Assembly (NCBI RefSeq): GCF_022581195.2
Contig: NC_061463.1
Location: 3,534,001-3,598,000 of the forward strand
Direction: 5' to 3'
DNA from: Helicoverpa zea
Taxonomy: Eukaryota; Arthropoda; Insecta; Lepidoptera; Noctuidae
Length of the DNA: 64,000 nucleotides
Shown here: positions 1 through 10,500 of the stretch, in pieces
How positions within the stretch are numbered: position 1 is the stretch's first letter
Layout of the letters: every line of letters begins with the position of its first letter
The notes under the pieces: generated by a model
What the model saw: the letters and a program-made list of their open reading frames with translations, nothing else
Told to the model about the DNA's origin: nothing
The model's database searches: none
Made by a program: the position numbers and the translations under genes

Positions 1-1002
1 AAAGTCGGGTATTTTGACTTTTATACGGGTTGACATAAAACAAAAACTACTAATAGCCATCCTTATATTTGTACCTTCTTACCATATCCTTAAGAAAATC
101 GTATATAACTTTTATAATATACCTAAGTGTGATTGTGACACCTAGTCTAGCTCTTTACGACAACCAAGATGATTGGGCAAGTCCTGTAATCGAGAAAATC
201 CGAAAATATGAGCCAGATTTTTTGTTCCACAAACGCCATGTCCGTACATTGTTATTATAGCTTGCTTCCAATTTTCCGGCCAGCCACAACATTCGAACTT
301 AGAACATTTAAACAGCCAATACGGAAGGGCTTGTCATAGGTACTCGTGCATGAATGTGTATGTCAAGTTTATGCTTTTATCTATTTGTTAATTTTATCGT
401 GTCATATGTAATGATATTATGATCGAAAATGCATGCACATATTACTTAGGTACATAAAGATACGTTTTGAATTCTTGTAGCCAACTGCAACTGCCTACCG
501 CACATGCCGCGACAGAATGAATGGACTATCTGACACCGAGTGCATTTGTCAGATATCTGACAGCAACTGCACGTGCTGCACCCGCTTCGTTCCGAATCCA
601 AAACGGTTTTCAGTGGCGGTTCCAGTCGGTTGACTGGTGCAAGCATTCGAATTTTAAAAACACATTGGTAAACACACATCTCGTGTTACGCTATCGGGAC
701 TTTGCTTTGTTGTGGCATTGTGTGTCCAATACATATGTAGGTAGTTTGATAATAGTGGGTCAGCGTGGACATTTTGTTAAGCCTAGATTTGTAGGTAGAT
801 AAAACTATTTTCGTACAACATATTTTCGTATTTCGATCAACTTAAGGTGTTCATAAGTAGACCTAGCTTAGTCATAATACTAATAAATCTAAACAATTAA
901 TTGCGACTTTTTTGTTTCTTGACAATAAGGGGGGAGGTACCTACCTCCTTCTTCGCCTTTATTTTCTCGCTCGTCAAAGAAGACGCGAGTGGCGGCGTGG
1001 CG
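1..1002. other. No gene recognised
   Basis: AT-rich sequence at the left edge. Short open frames occur (about 63 aa at 69-260 and overlapping frames on both strands at 446-802), but none shows a family motif or convincing splice sites. It could be flank or untranslated sequence of a gene outside the window. Confidence 0.4.
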
Positions 1003-1150
1003 TAATAGTCCCCAGGCCGGCGAACAAATTTTTTTTTGATACATATACATTTAAGACTTTGTGAGTGCCTTCCTTACGATGAGTCCGACAAACTTTTCGA
1101 ATGCGCAAATTTTGGTGCCGCTGCGTTTTTTAATGCTTGACTCCTGGAAT

Positions 1151-1570
1151 TGTCGATATGACGTCACTATGACTCTTCGTACATACCTGTTTCATTTTTT
1201 GAGATTCGTTTAATAAAGTTAACTAGAAAATGGTGGTCAACTTATCCGATAAAGATCGTGCTGCGTTTGGAGTGTCCACCATCCTGAAAATGTCGATATG
1301 ACGTCACTATGACTCTTCGTACATACCTGTTTCATTTTTTGAGATTCGTTTAATAAAGTTAACTAGAAAATGGTGGTCAACTTGTCCGATAAAGATCGTG
1401 CTGCGTTTGGAGTATCCACCATCCTGAAAATGTCGGTATGACGTCACCACGACTCTTCGTACATACAAGCTTCATTTTTTGAGATTTGTTTAATAAAGTT
1501 AACTAGAAAATTGTGGTAAGCTTGTCCGACAAAGATCATGCTGCATATGGAGTGTTCACCGTCCGGAAAA
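1151..1570. repeat. Subterminal tandem repeat, three 140-bp units (left arm)
   Basis: Units begin TGTCGATATGACGTCACTAT at 1151, 1291 and (one change) 1431 and run to about 1570. The third unit is the most diverged. The right arm carries inverted copies at about 3719-4003. Confidence 0.85.
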
Positions 1571-1599
1571 TATAGATATATTTTAAGATTTGGTATAAA

Positions 1600-2520
1600 G
1601 TACTGACAATTGGTGTGAAGTATGTTAATAGTAAATGTTGCATTTAGAAAGTCGTTTCGAATGATATATGTATTTATGTATCATTACTACTGAAGGGATT
1701 TATTAACTCGAAAACACCTATCGGTAAAATAATCTTATATAAGCTCTAGCTTCTGAAATACTAACGATTCGCATGTTGCATTTAAAAACGTCTTTTGAAT
1801 TATGTATAACTCATTACTAGAGATGGGATTTATTTAATTGGAAACATCTATCAATACTTATAATTTTAGCTCTAGCTTCTAAACTACTAACAATTTGTCG
1901 GAAGTATGTTAACACGAAATGTTTCATTTGGAAAGGTTTTTCAAATAATATATAATTTGTTACTAAAGAAGTAATGGATTAGCTTGACAGAACCTACCGA
2001 TAATATAATCTTAGAAAAGCTCTAGTTTTTTAAAGTACTAACAATTTGTCGGAGTTATGCTAATACAACCTTGCGCTTAAAAAGATCTTTTGATTGAAAT
2101 ATGGCTCATAACTTCAAGTGAGATGTTATTCCTTAACACAATGTAAAGTATCAATAATATGCCTTAGGTCAGTTATGTCTTCCAAAATACTAAGAATCGG
2201 TAAGTGGTATGTTAAGACGGAATATAGCGCTTAAAAAGATCTTTCGATTGACATATGGTTCATACCTAGAGGTGGGACATTATTCCCTAACATAGTAAAA
2301 CCTATCGATAATACGCCTTATTTGGGCTATATCTTCTAAAATACTAAGAATTGATAAGTGGTATGTTGAGACAAAATGTTGCGCTTAAAAAGACCTTTTG
2401 ATTGATATATAGTCCATTAATAGATGTGGGATATTATTCCTTAACATAAAATAAACTATCAACAATACGTCTTAGTCAGGCTACTTTTTCTAAAATAGTA
2501 ATTAAAATTGGTAAGTAGTA
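1600..2520. repeat. Degenerate tandem repeat, about 127-158-bp period
   Basis: Six to seven diverged units, each with a 'cttctaaaatactaa' core followed by a 'ttaaaaagatctttt' core. Recognisable cores start near 1742, 1869, 2018, 2163, 2314 and 2472. They lie inside the 3.1-kb transposon and have no coding potential. Confidence 0.7.
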
Positions 2521-4206
2521 TGCCAATTTAATATACTTAAATAATGCACGTGAATATTTAAGTCAGAAATTGACAAAAAGAATAAACTTCTTCCAATTGT
2601 AATATTTTTTTCTCATTTTCTTGTCGAACTGACTATTTAACTCAATGTATTTGTCGGACAAGTCCATATTTGCATTTAGAATAATGTTATCTATCATTGT
2701 TATTCTTGTCCGACATGTATGTATGGGGCATAGACATAATATTAGTAAACAGGACTGCGCATATAAACCCAAAAAACGAGCCGAGTGAAACAGTTAGTAC
2801 GGAGGCTGTCTGTCCCTTTCTAATAGGGTGACTATGAGATTAAGCTATGTGAGACAAATCCGAATTTGCTAAGATTATTAAACACAGATTAGTATTGAAG
2901 TTTTAACTTACGCAGTTTGTGACCTTAAGATACTAATAAAGGCTTTTAATAATTAGCGGAAATTAGCAGTATAAAAGCAGGAAGATTCGAAGTGAAGACT
3001 GTTTTTTTTGTATTTCTACTTCATATATAGACTGCTGAGCCATTTATGTCGCCTTTCTTCATTTTTTGGGAAGCTATAACAATAGTACAACAGTTTTAAA
3101 ATCCATCACCCATATTTTGACTCGTTACAAGAATTCATGGGCACCCTAGTTGTTTGGTTTACGAAAATGTTAGCTAACCTGTGGAACGATATATTGCAAC
3201 CACCATAGGATTCACTTTTGCAAGTAGAAACGCAACACTTTTTCACCATTTTAATAGTTTAAATTGATTTAATACAAAAAAAACATAAACAAAATTTTAA
3301 ATGCTGATTACGCGCCAAGAATGTTCAGGGTTACCGCTAGAAAATAAAAAAAAGCAAAATAAAAATTTATGTTGTTTATGTTTTAATAATAAATACGAAT
3401 AAATTAATGCGATTGTTATTAATTTGTTGACTTACAATTGTTAAAATAAGATAAAAATATAAGTGATTCAATTGTTTTTGGGAAGACAAAACTTTTGATC
3501 ACAACATTTTTTTATGCTGGCAAGGTGTTAGAAAGAGACAAACAGCCTCCGTTCGAACTATCCCTCTCGGCTCGGATTTGCCTCTGTGTATTATGCAACC
3601 AATTTAGTACCTTATTGCGTTATAATAGAGTTCATTTTCGTAAATATATATTTTGAGCGTGCGCAATCTTGTTTAGTAATATTATATCTATGGTATGGGG
3701 AGACACAGTGACGTCATATCGACATTTTTCGGATGGTGGACACTCTAAACGCAGCATGATCTTTATCGGACAAGTTGACCACAATTTTCTAGTTAACTTT
3801 ATTAAACAAATCTCAAAAAATGAAACAGGTATGTACGAAGAGTCATAGTGACGTCATATCAACATTTTCAGGATGGTGGACACTCCAAACGCAGCACGAT
3901 CTTTATCGGATAAGTTGACCACCATTTTCTAGTTAACTTTATTAAACGAATCTCAAAAAATGAAACAGGTATGTACGAAGAGTCATAGTGACGTCATATC
4001 GACAATTCCAGGAGTCAAGCATTAAAAAACGCAGCGGCACCAAAATTTGTGCATTCGAAAAGTTTGTCGGACTCATCGTAAGGAAGGCACTCACAAAGTC
4101 TTAAATGTATATGTATCAAAAAAAAATTTGTTCGCCGGCCTGGGGACTATAACCACTTCAGTCAGTTAAGTGCTAATAGAAAACTAATAATTTCGCCTCG
4201 ACTGTC

Positions 4207-4224
4207 GCCAACGTCCATACCACG
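4207..4224 (+). pseudogene. Truncated 5S rRNA 5' end with its upstream element
   Basis: Only the first 18 nt of the 5S sequence remain (GCCAACGTCCATACCACG) before unrelated sequence begins. The upstream AATTTCG box at 4189-4195 sits at the same -18 to -12 spacing as in the four full-length copies. It faces the full-length minus-strand copy 54 bp away. Confidence 0.75.
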
Positions 4225-4277
4225 ACAATAAAATGACAATTTTGATTCCTCATAGTGTGACGAGCAAAAAAAGTGAA

Positions 4278-4397
4278 AAGCCAACGTCACGCGGTGTTCC
4301 CAGGCGGTCACCCATCCAAGTACTGACCGCGCCCGATGTTGCTTAACTTCGGTGATCGGACGAGAACCGGTGTATTCGACGTGGTATGGACGTTGGC
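4278..4397 (-). rRNA. 5S ribosomal RNA, copy A
   Basis: Full-length 120-nt 5S rRNA gene, starting GCCAACGTCC at 4397. It has the closing stem (GCCAACGTC with GACGTTGGC) and the internal pol III control region, including box C (GGATGGGTGACCGCC). It differs from the other three full copies by one base, C instead of T at nt 20. T-runs follow at 4276-4279 and 4266-4272 (pol III stops). The AATTTCG box lies at -18 to -12. Probably transcribable. Confidence 0.92.
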
Positions 4398-4408
4398 GAT
4401 GAAAGAGG

Positions 4409-4457
4409 CGAAATTATAAATCTATATGAAATTATGAATAAATAAACAATGACGTAA
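4409..4457 (-). promoter_or_regulatory. Upstream elements of 5S copy A
   Basis: AATTTCG on the minus strand at -18 to -12. A one-base variant of the CRE-like site (TGACGTAA on plus) lies at 4450-4457. Confidence 0.5.
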
Positions 4458-4967
4458 TTTTAGAGAGACCCAGTGTATTTATTAGGACAACAGAATAACA
4501 GTGCACTGCCGCTAACAGTTCGGTTAACTTCAACGAATTTCACACATGTCCGCTCAGCAAACTAATTATCTACGGAAATGTGATTATTAAACAAACAAAC
4601 GCTGTTGTCACTCCATTACGATTATAATCACTTGTGTTAAACAACAGGTAATTTTCTACAAATTACACACGTTATTAAACCGACGTCATGCGTGATATTG
4701 CACGATAAACGAAATGAGGCAATTTTAAAATGTAATCTGATTTATAATGGCGTAAATTGTAACAAGGGTTTTTAGGACAGGTGGGCAAGATGCAGATTAT
4801 TGATAATAAATGAAGATTAAATTGCAAAGCAATGAGGTATAGGAATGATTAAAAACTTTTTCCAAAGAATTTTCAGATAGACTATAAAAATATGTTGTCA
4901 CAGCAAAATTAAAAGTAATCAATATTTTACTACATAAAAAAATACAGAAAGTTATTTTGGTAGCAAA

Positions 4968-5087
4968 AAGCCAACGTCACGCGGTGTTCCCAGGCGGTCA
5001 CCCATCCAAGTACTGACCGCGCCCGATGTTGCTTAACTTCGGTGATCGGACGAGAACCGGTGTATTCAACGTGGTATGGACGTTGGC
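4968..5087 (-). rRNA. 5S ribosomal RNA, copy B
   Basis: 120-nt 5S gene reading leftwards from 5087, identical to copies C and D over the RNA. A T5 stop follows at 4965-4969. It lies head to head with a copied EXO1 exon-9 fragment (5215-5390), which mirrors the arrangement of copy D with the real exon 9. Copy B is therefore part of a duplicated inverted block. Confidence 0.93.
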
Positions 5088-5098
5088 GAAACTAATGA

Positions 5099-5134
5099 CG
5101 AAATTACCAGTTTCTATCATGGATGCTGACGTCA
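5099..5134 (-). promoter_or_regulatory. Upstream elements of 5S copy B
   Basis: TGACGTCA at 5127-5134 (-47 to -40) and AATTTCG (minus strand) at -18 to -12. Confidence 0.6.
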
Positions 5135-5214
5135 TAAGTCATGTGTTGGATTTTTTATAGTTTCAGGTTTATCTTGTGGACGTTAACTTATATGCTGGCA
5201 AAATAGAACGTAAT

Positions 5215-5390
5215 TTAGAAACATAATACTGCAGTATTAATGTAAGTTTGCTGATTTTTTATACTTTTTGTTGGAGTTTATCAATAGAAACATTAAGCAC
5301 CATGTTCTGTATGGAACCAGCTAGCAAGAAACAAAAGACAGACTGTGATAACAACCATAGCGACCTCACAAATGAAATATTGACAAGTAA
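5215..5390 (+). pseudogene. Copied EXO1 exon-9 start (inverted fragment)
   Basis: Close copy of the 3' end of the EXO1 intron and the first 110 bp or so of exon 9 (8924 downwards), in the opposite orientation to EXO1. It encodes SLSIETLSTM then EPASKKQKTD, matching the real exon, then diverges. With no matching upstream exon in phase it is a non-functional fragment. Confidence 0.8.
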
Positions 5391-5617
5391 TACTATAATT
5401 AGTGTTAGAACTTATCAAAATTATCAGTAAGCAGTTTTCTTAAGACGAGATTACCATATAAAAATTTCCAATTGAAAATGTATTACCTTCACCGCGTGTC
5501 CACTAACTGCTAGTAAGTGTTCGCACACAAGGTTGCAGTGGCTCGAAAATTTTAGAAATAGCCGTACTCAATTTGCTATTCAAATCCATAGAATCATTAC
5601 TGCTGTTATTTTTTTAA

Positions 5618-5659
5618 TGACGTCACGTTTTTACACATACATACAACTTGATAATTTCG
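5618..5659 (+). promoter_or_regulatory. Upstream elements of 5S copy C
   Basis: TGACGTCA at -53 to -46 and AATTTCG at -18 to -12 from the RNA start. The second has exactly the same spacing in all copies. Insect 5S genes often need a TATA-like upstream element, so this is the natural candidate. Confidence 0.6.
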
Positions 5660-5670
5660 CCTCCACTCCC

Positions 5671-5790
5671 GCCAACGTCCATACCACGTTGAATACACCG
5701 GTTCTCGTCCGATCACCGAAGTTAAGCAACATCGGGCGCGGTCAGTACTTGGATGGGTGACCGCCTGGGAACACCGCGTGACGTTGGCTT
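5671..5790 (+). rRNA. 5S ribosomal RNA, copy C
   Basis: 120-nt 5S gene, identical to copies B and D. T-runs follow at 5789-5793 and from 5796. Its AATTTCG box is at 5653-5659 and a TGACGTCA palindrome at 5618-5625. About 75 bp downstream lies a broken copy of EXO1 exon 8. Confidence 0.93.
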
Positions 5791-5859
5791 TTTGCTTTTT
5801 TTTTAATATTTTTTATCAACTGCAAAATATTTAAGTTGGTAATAATATTAAACTAAAAT

Positions 5860-5972
5860 CTATACAAACCTTTCATCTTGATGAGTTTCAGGAACGAATT
5901 TACTACTGAATTGCTGGACCACTTTCTTAGGCCTAGTGATTAGTGACTGTTATTGCAAATACTTGGTCAGGT
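5860..5972 (-). pseudogene. Copied EXO1 exon-8 end (broken)
   Basis: Matches the donor end of EXO1 exon 8 (11012-11110) in the same orientation as EXO1. It carries small insertions that break the frame, for example extra bases in the segment coding for TRPKKVVQ. It lies about 75 bp after 5S copy C, whereas about 1.8 kb separates 5S copy D from the real exon 8. Confidence 0.8.
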
Positions 5973-6023
5973 TAGGATTATGTAGCTTTTCCAGGACTAC
6001 AGGGTACTAAGGAAATTTTGAAT

Positions 6024-6650
6024 CGCTACAAGCGCGCGTCGACGGCGCGTTTTTATCCTGCAGAGCAGGGGCCCGATTCTCCTAAGTTAATAATGACAAA
6101 ATCGAATAGAAATCGAATCGCAATGTGATCGCAATAGCCGTTTTGACCATATCGGGCATTCTGCTACTAATAAAAGACCAATCGTATTCGATTGACATTT
6201 GATTGGTGTGCGATTGGTCTGCTATTTTGGTAATTTTGGTCTATACGGTAGTTTGCTGTACAATCATTTTGCAATCGTAAATCATTTGCAGACAAAATGA
6301 TTCATTATTGAATGACAGAAAAGGATAAAAACGTTTATTTCAAAGAAAAAATAGCGGAATGCCACATACGCTTCAATCGTAATCGAGTCGGTATCGGATC
6401 TCAGTCGAATCGAGTCGAACGTGAATCGTATGTCGCTTAAGTAAAATTAGGAGAATCGGGCCCCAGTTTATTGTCCTTTGTATCGATGCAAACGCGCGTC
6501 ACCGGCGCGTCTGTATCGCTACACACGCGCGTCTGTATTCATACAGGTGTGCAAAGGTCTACAGGCTGCGTCTGACTCGCGTGCGTATCGCGTCTGTATC
6601 GATACAAACGCGCGTCGACGGCGCGTTTAAAAAACGCGGTGTGCATAGGC
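6024..6650. repeat. CG-rich palindromic repeat interrupted by a MITE
   Basis: Blocks of the type 'acaaacgcgcgtcgacggcg' occur at about 6028-6055 and several times at 6480-6640. The 397-bp MITE at 6068-6464 separates the two parts. The CpG density is far above the surroundings. Confidence 0.6.
6068..6464. mobile_element. MITE, copy 1 (GGGGCCCGATTCTCC ends)
   Basis: About 397 bp with inverted ends GGGGCCCGATTCTCCTAA and TTAGGAGAATCGGGCCCC. There is no coding capacity. Near-identical copies lie at 28757-29141 and 34429-34822. All three have CA on the left flank and A on the right, but I see no clear target duplication. Confidence 0.85.
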
Positions 6651-7434
6651 CCTTATTCATGATAAAAATACTTTTTGATATTCATAGAAACGATTTTATT
6701 TACAAAACCATTCCTAATTACAAACATAATTACAGTCAACAATAAATGCAGTGTTTATATCTGCTTCCGTCATAAACATTGTACTCAATTTAATAACTTA
6801 ATTCATAAATTAAATGCACATCTCTGATGCTTAACTTAAAATTATAACACTTCGGTCTAGGCAGACACGTAATATCTGCTTTCGGATTTCAAATATATAT
6901 TACATATAGACTGTAACAATTATATCATTTTATTCCCGAAAACCTCATATGTATCATGACTAAAGCTGTTAGCATGTTAGATCAACAAAATAAGCGAAAA
7001 AAAAAACAATTTAAATAAGAATTCTATTGGTCAATAATGTATGAAAAAAAAAAACAGATTTCTTCGTCACTTTTCTTAAATCTAACATGCTATTGGTCAA
7101 TAACGTTTGAAACAGAAGATTTCAAACGTTAAATAGAAGAAGATTTTTTCTTCACTTTTTGTATATCTTACATGCTAAAGGGGGCTTTACTATGATACCT
7201 ATTGCGAGGTCTTCGGAATTAAAACGATAAAAAAGTAACGGTGTATATTTGAGGCATACATTTCGATTGTATGCGAGCTAGCCTTACATTCAAAATGCAG
7301 ACAGTCTTGATTGATACTTAATTTATATTATGTAAAATACTTTTCGTAGTTTCTTCTAAGGTTCAACATCTTTTCAAAACGGGCCTGCAACAAACACGTA
7401 TTATTTTAATAAAACTCTTCGACAGAAAGATTAT
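6651..7434. other. No gene; AT-rich spacer downstream of EXO1
   Basis: No coding signal. Two related AT-rich blocks ('ctattggtcaataa' with poly-A and 'atttcttcgtcactttt') repeat at about 7020-7080 and 7085-7170. Confidence 0.4.
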
Positions 7435-7440
7435 TTTATT
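7435..7440 (-). other. EXO1 polyadenylation signal
   Basis: AATAAA on the minus strand about 92 nt after the EXO1 stop codon. Confidence 0.55.
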
Positions 7441-7531
7441 CTTAAATCATGGTTTTGGATTTTGAAATAATTAACCAATTGAAAATCTACTTTTCTTTCT
7501 TTTAATGGCTCTATAAAATAATAAACACAGC

Positions 7532-10500
7532 TTACTTTTTCTGAAAACCAAACTTGCCGAGCAACGTAGGTTGATTACTAGGCAAAGGCGGCGATTTCTT
7601 GATTCCATTCTGCCTAGGTGCAGACTTTTTGAAGCTATTTAAATTGTTCTTCGGTTTATTAGTCTGGCTGCCATAGAACGATTGTGATTGAGAATTTCTC
7701 CACTTTGTTGGTGATGTGCCGAAAGATGACTGGAAAAATAAGACAAGATTATTGAATTGGCCAAGATAATTTGAAGAAAAATAATTACAGGAAGAAAGTA
7801 ATGACACAAGTGTACAAAAAAACAACAGTGTTTTCATACACCGTTGTTAAGTGTACATTTTAGAGACGATAATTGGCCTTATTAATTATAATTACTGACA
7901 CAACACACATTAGATATTAAAAGATCTGCCTTTTTGTTAGATAAAATAGTACTATTGGGTTGCACCATATAACTGTGAAGATAACCAAACCATTTTTTAA
8001 GTTGTCAAATCGCCAATTTGATCAATGGGCGACAATTTTATGGCTGTTTATCATTATCAAATCAAATCAAATCAAAAGTTATTTATTCAAAGTAGGCTGA
8101 AAATCAGCACTTTTCGAACGTCAAATTTACAAAAGACAGACCCCAAAACGCCCGCCCTTCACCACTTCCTATGTGTTTTTGCTGGGATGAAGAAGTGGTG
8201 GAACAAACTCCCCAGCAATAGTTATAGTTAAATGGTGCAACTCAGCCGAAGTCAGCATAGAAATGAAATACCAATATCTCTTACCTGAGAGGCAGTAGGT
8301 GTTATCAAAGTTTCCAAAGGATAAGTATTTTCTATCACAGATTCTTCACTTGCTGTATTGTCTATTACATTTACATCCAATTCTCTCACACTATTCCTAC
8401 ATATTGGACTAACTTGTAATATAGGACTACTCGATTTCGGATTTATATTGCCTGGAGAATTCTCCTTCTGCGAATTCTCTTCTAAAGGCACTTCAGAATC
8501 CGGTATTGTAATACTTATAGGAGCTTGTTTTTTAAACGGATTCCTTCTTTTGTTTTCCGGAGATTCTTCGATAGTAATGCTTTCTCGAGACACGTTGCTA
8601 TCACTCACACTTGGTTCTGGTGAGAAAAACTTACTTTCTACCACATCATTGTCTAAAACTGTTCTAGGAAAACTGCTCAGTTTTTTAAGGACGGAGTAGC
8701 TGCCAGTTTTCTTAAGGCATTTTCTAAATGACCTCTCCTTGTTTTCTAGTATGGGTGATTTTTCCTTGTGTGTGCTATTGTTTGTGATTTCTTCATCATT
8801 TATTTGTTGGTTGTGTTCGTTTTCGGAGTATTGTGTGAGGTCGATATGGTTGTTATCGTCTGTCTTTTGTTTCTTACTAGCTGGTTCTGTACAGTACATG
8901 GTGCTTAATGTTTCTATTGATAAACTGGAAGAAAAAGAGAGCAATTGAAGTCAGCAAACTTATTTTAGAACTGCAGAACAAAATTATTATTCTAAACCGT
9001 AGTCACACAATACTTAAACTATAATTTCTCCATAAATTACAACAAGCATGTATATTGACGTCACGATCCATAGATACAGATTGATAATTTCGTCTCAATT
9101 ATCGCCAACGTCCATACCACGTTGAATACACCGGTTCTCGTCCGATCACCGAAGTTAAGCAACATCGGGCGCGGTCAGTACTTGGATGGGTGACCGCCTG
9201 GGAACACCGCGTGACGTTGGCTTTTTGCTTTTTTTGGATTTTTACACGCTTTTTATTAGCTTCACCTGTATGTTTGTATGTTTGTAACCGACTTCTTTGG
9301 GCGCGATTTTGACCCACTTTAAACAGCCAGATTTCGTTCAAACTTTGTAGATTTATTGAGGACCGATGACAATACACCAATTTGATAAAATTATTCCATT
9401 TTTAACCGACTTCCCAAAAAGGAGGAGGTTACACATACACATCGATTACTCCGAGGTTTATAGACCGATTTACGCGATTCTTTTTTTGTTCGACTCGGAA
9501 TAGCTGCCAGTTGGTCCCATAGTCATCAGGTCAGGATCTGATGATGGAAACCCTGAGAAATAGAGGGCAACCTTCAAAAGTTGTAGGCATACATAGGCAT
9601 ATAAAAACTTGACACTCAGGTGTACGCCTAAAAGCACTATTTAACTGTGAAGATTTGGAGCTGACCTGATGATGGAGACCAGAGAGGGTCGAGGGAACTC
9701 GACAACTGAATAAGTAAACTACCTCGTGTTTGGGCTTAAATTATTTGTATTGACAAGACCTTTGCAACAGTGAAGGTTTGGAGATGACCTGATGATGGAG
9801 ACCAGAGAGGGTCGAGGGAACTCGACAACTGAATATGTAAACTACCTCGTGTTTGGACTTAAATTATTTGTATTGACAAGACCTATGCAACAGTGAAGGT
9901 TTGGAGCTGTCCTGATGATGGAGACCAGAGAAAGTCGAGGGAACTCGACAACTGAATATGTAAAATACCTCGTTACGACTTATATTCTTTGTATTGATGA
10001 GAACTTCCCACTTGTATGGATAGTGACAACTATTCGTATCACTGAAAAGCTTTAAATAAATAACCTTTTTACAAAAAAATTCAACCGACTTCCCAAAACA
10101 CTAAAAAGCAAAAAAAAAACTAATTTTAGGTGCATCGGCCTAGAAGTCGGTGGCAAAATTAACTTAGTAACATCCATTAGACACCGACTTCTAGGCTTTT
10201 CAATTTGCAAAATATGATTTTTGTTAATTTATATAGTTTTCATCTATAGTCGATAAGGTAAGAAAATTAATTAAAATTTTCTAGAATTTTTCTCTGCAGT
10301 CGATAAGGCAGGACTCGGTGTTAATTTTTATTTCCAATCATTATCTTTAGCCGTTTTCTCTAATATTGACATTTTTTTGTATACTAAAGAGAATTTTAAT
10401 TCTACAAAACAAATAATAGTTTTAAAACAAACTAAAAAGTAGAAAATAAATAATAGTTTAAAAAAACTAAAAAACACGCTTTTTATAGAAAAACGAACTA

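Larger units (their letters stand above)
1006..4149. mobile_element. 3.1-kb non-autonomous inverted-repeat DNA transposon
   Basis: The ends are inverted copies of each other (TAGTCCCCAGGCCGGCG at 1006 and its complement ending at 4149). They are flanked by a direct TAA at 1003-1005 and 4150-4152, which fits a 3-bp target duplication of the PIF/Harbinger kind; a 2-bp TA reading is also possible. Inside each outermost end of about 145 bp lie tandem 140-bp units in inverted orientation: three on the left (from 1151, 1291 and 1431) and about two on the right (3719-4003). The core holds a second, degenerate tandem repeat and no transposase frame, so the element would need an enzyme from elsewhere. 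Superfamily assignment is inference from the TSD alone. Confidence 0.8.

Noticed and set aside
69..260. 63-aa open frame at the left edge
   Set aside because: No family motif, no convincing splice sites, hydrophobic N-terminus explained by AT-rich codons.
446..802. Overlapping open frames on both strands, one Cys-rich
   Set aside because: They overlap almost completely, neither has a recognisable domain, and no exon partners are seen.
2563..2772. 69-aa minus-strand frame inside the 3.1-kb transposon
   Set aside because: Lies in non-coding core of a repeat; not transposase-like.
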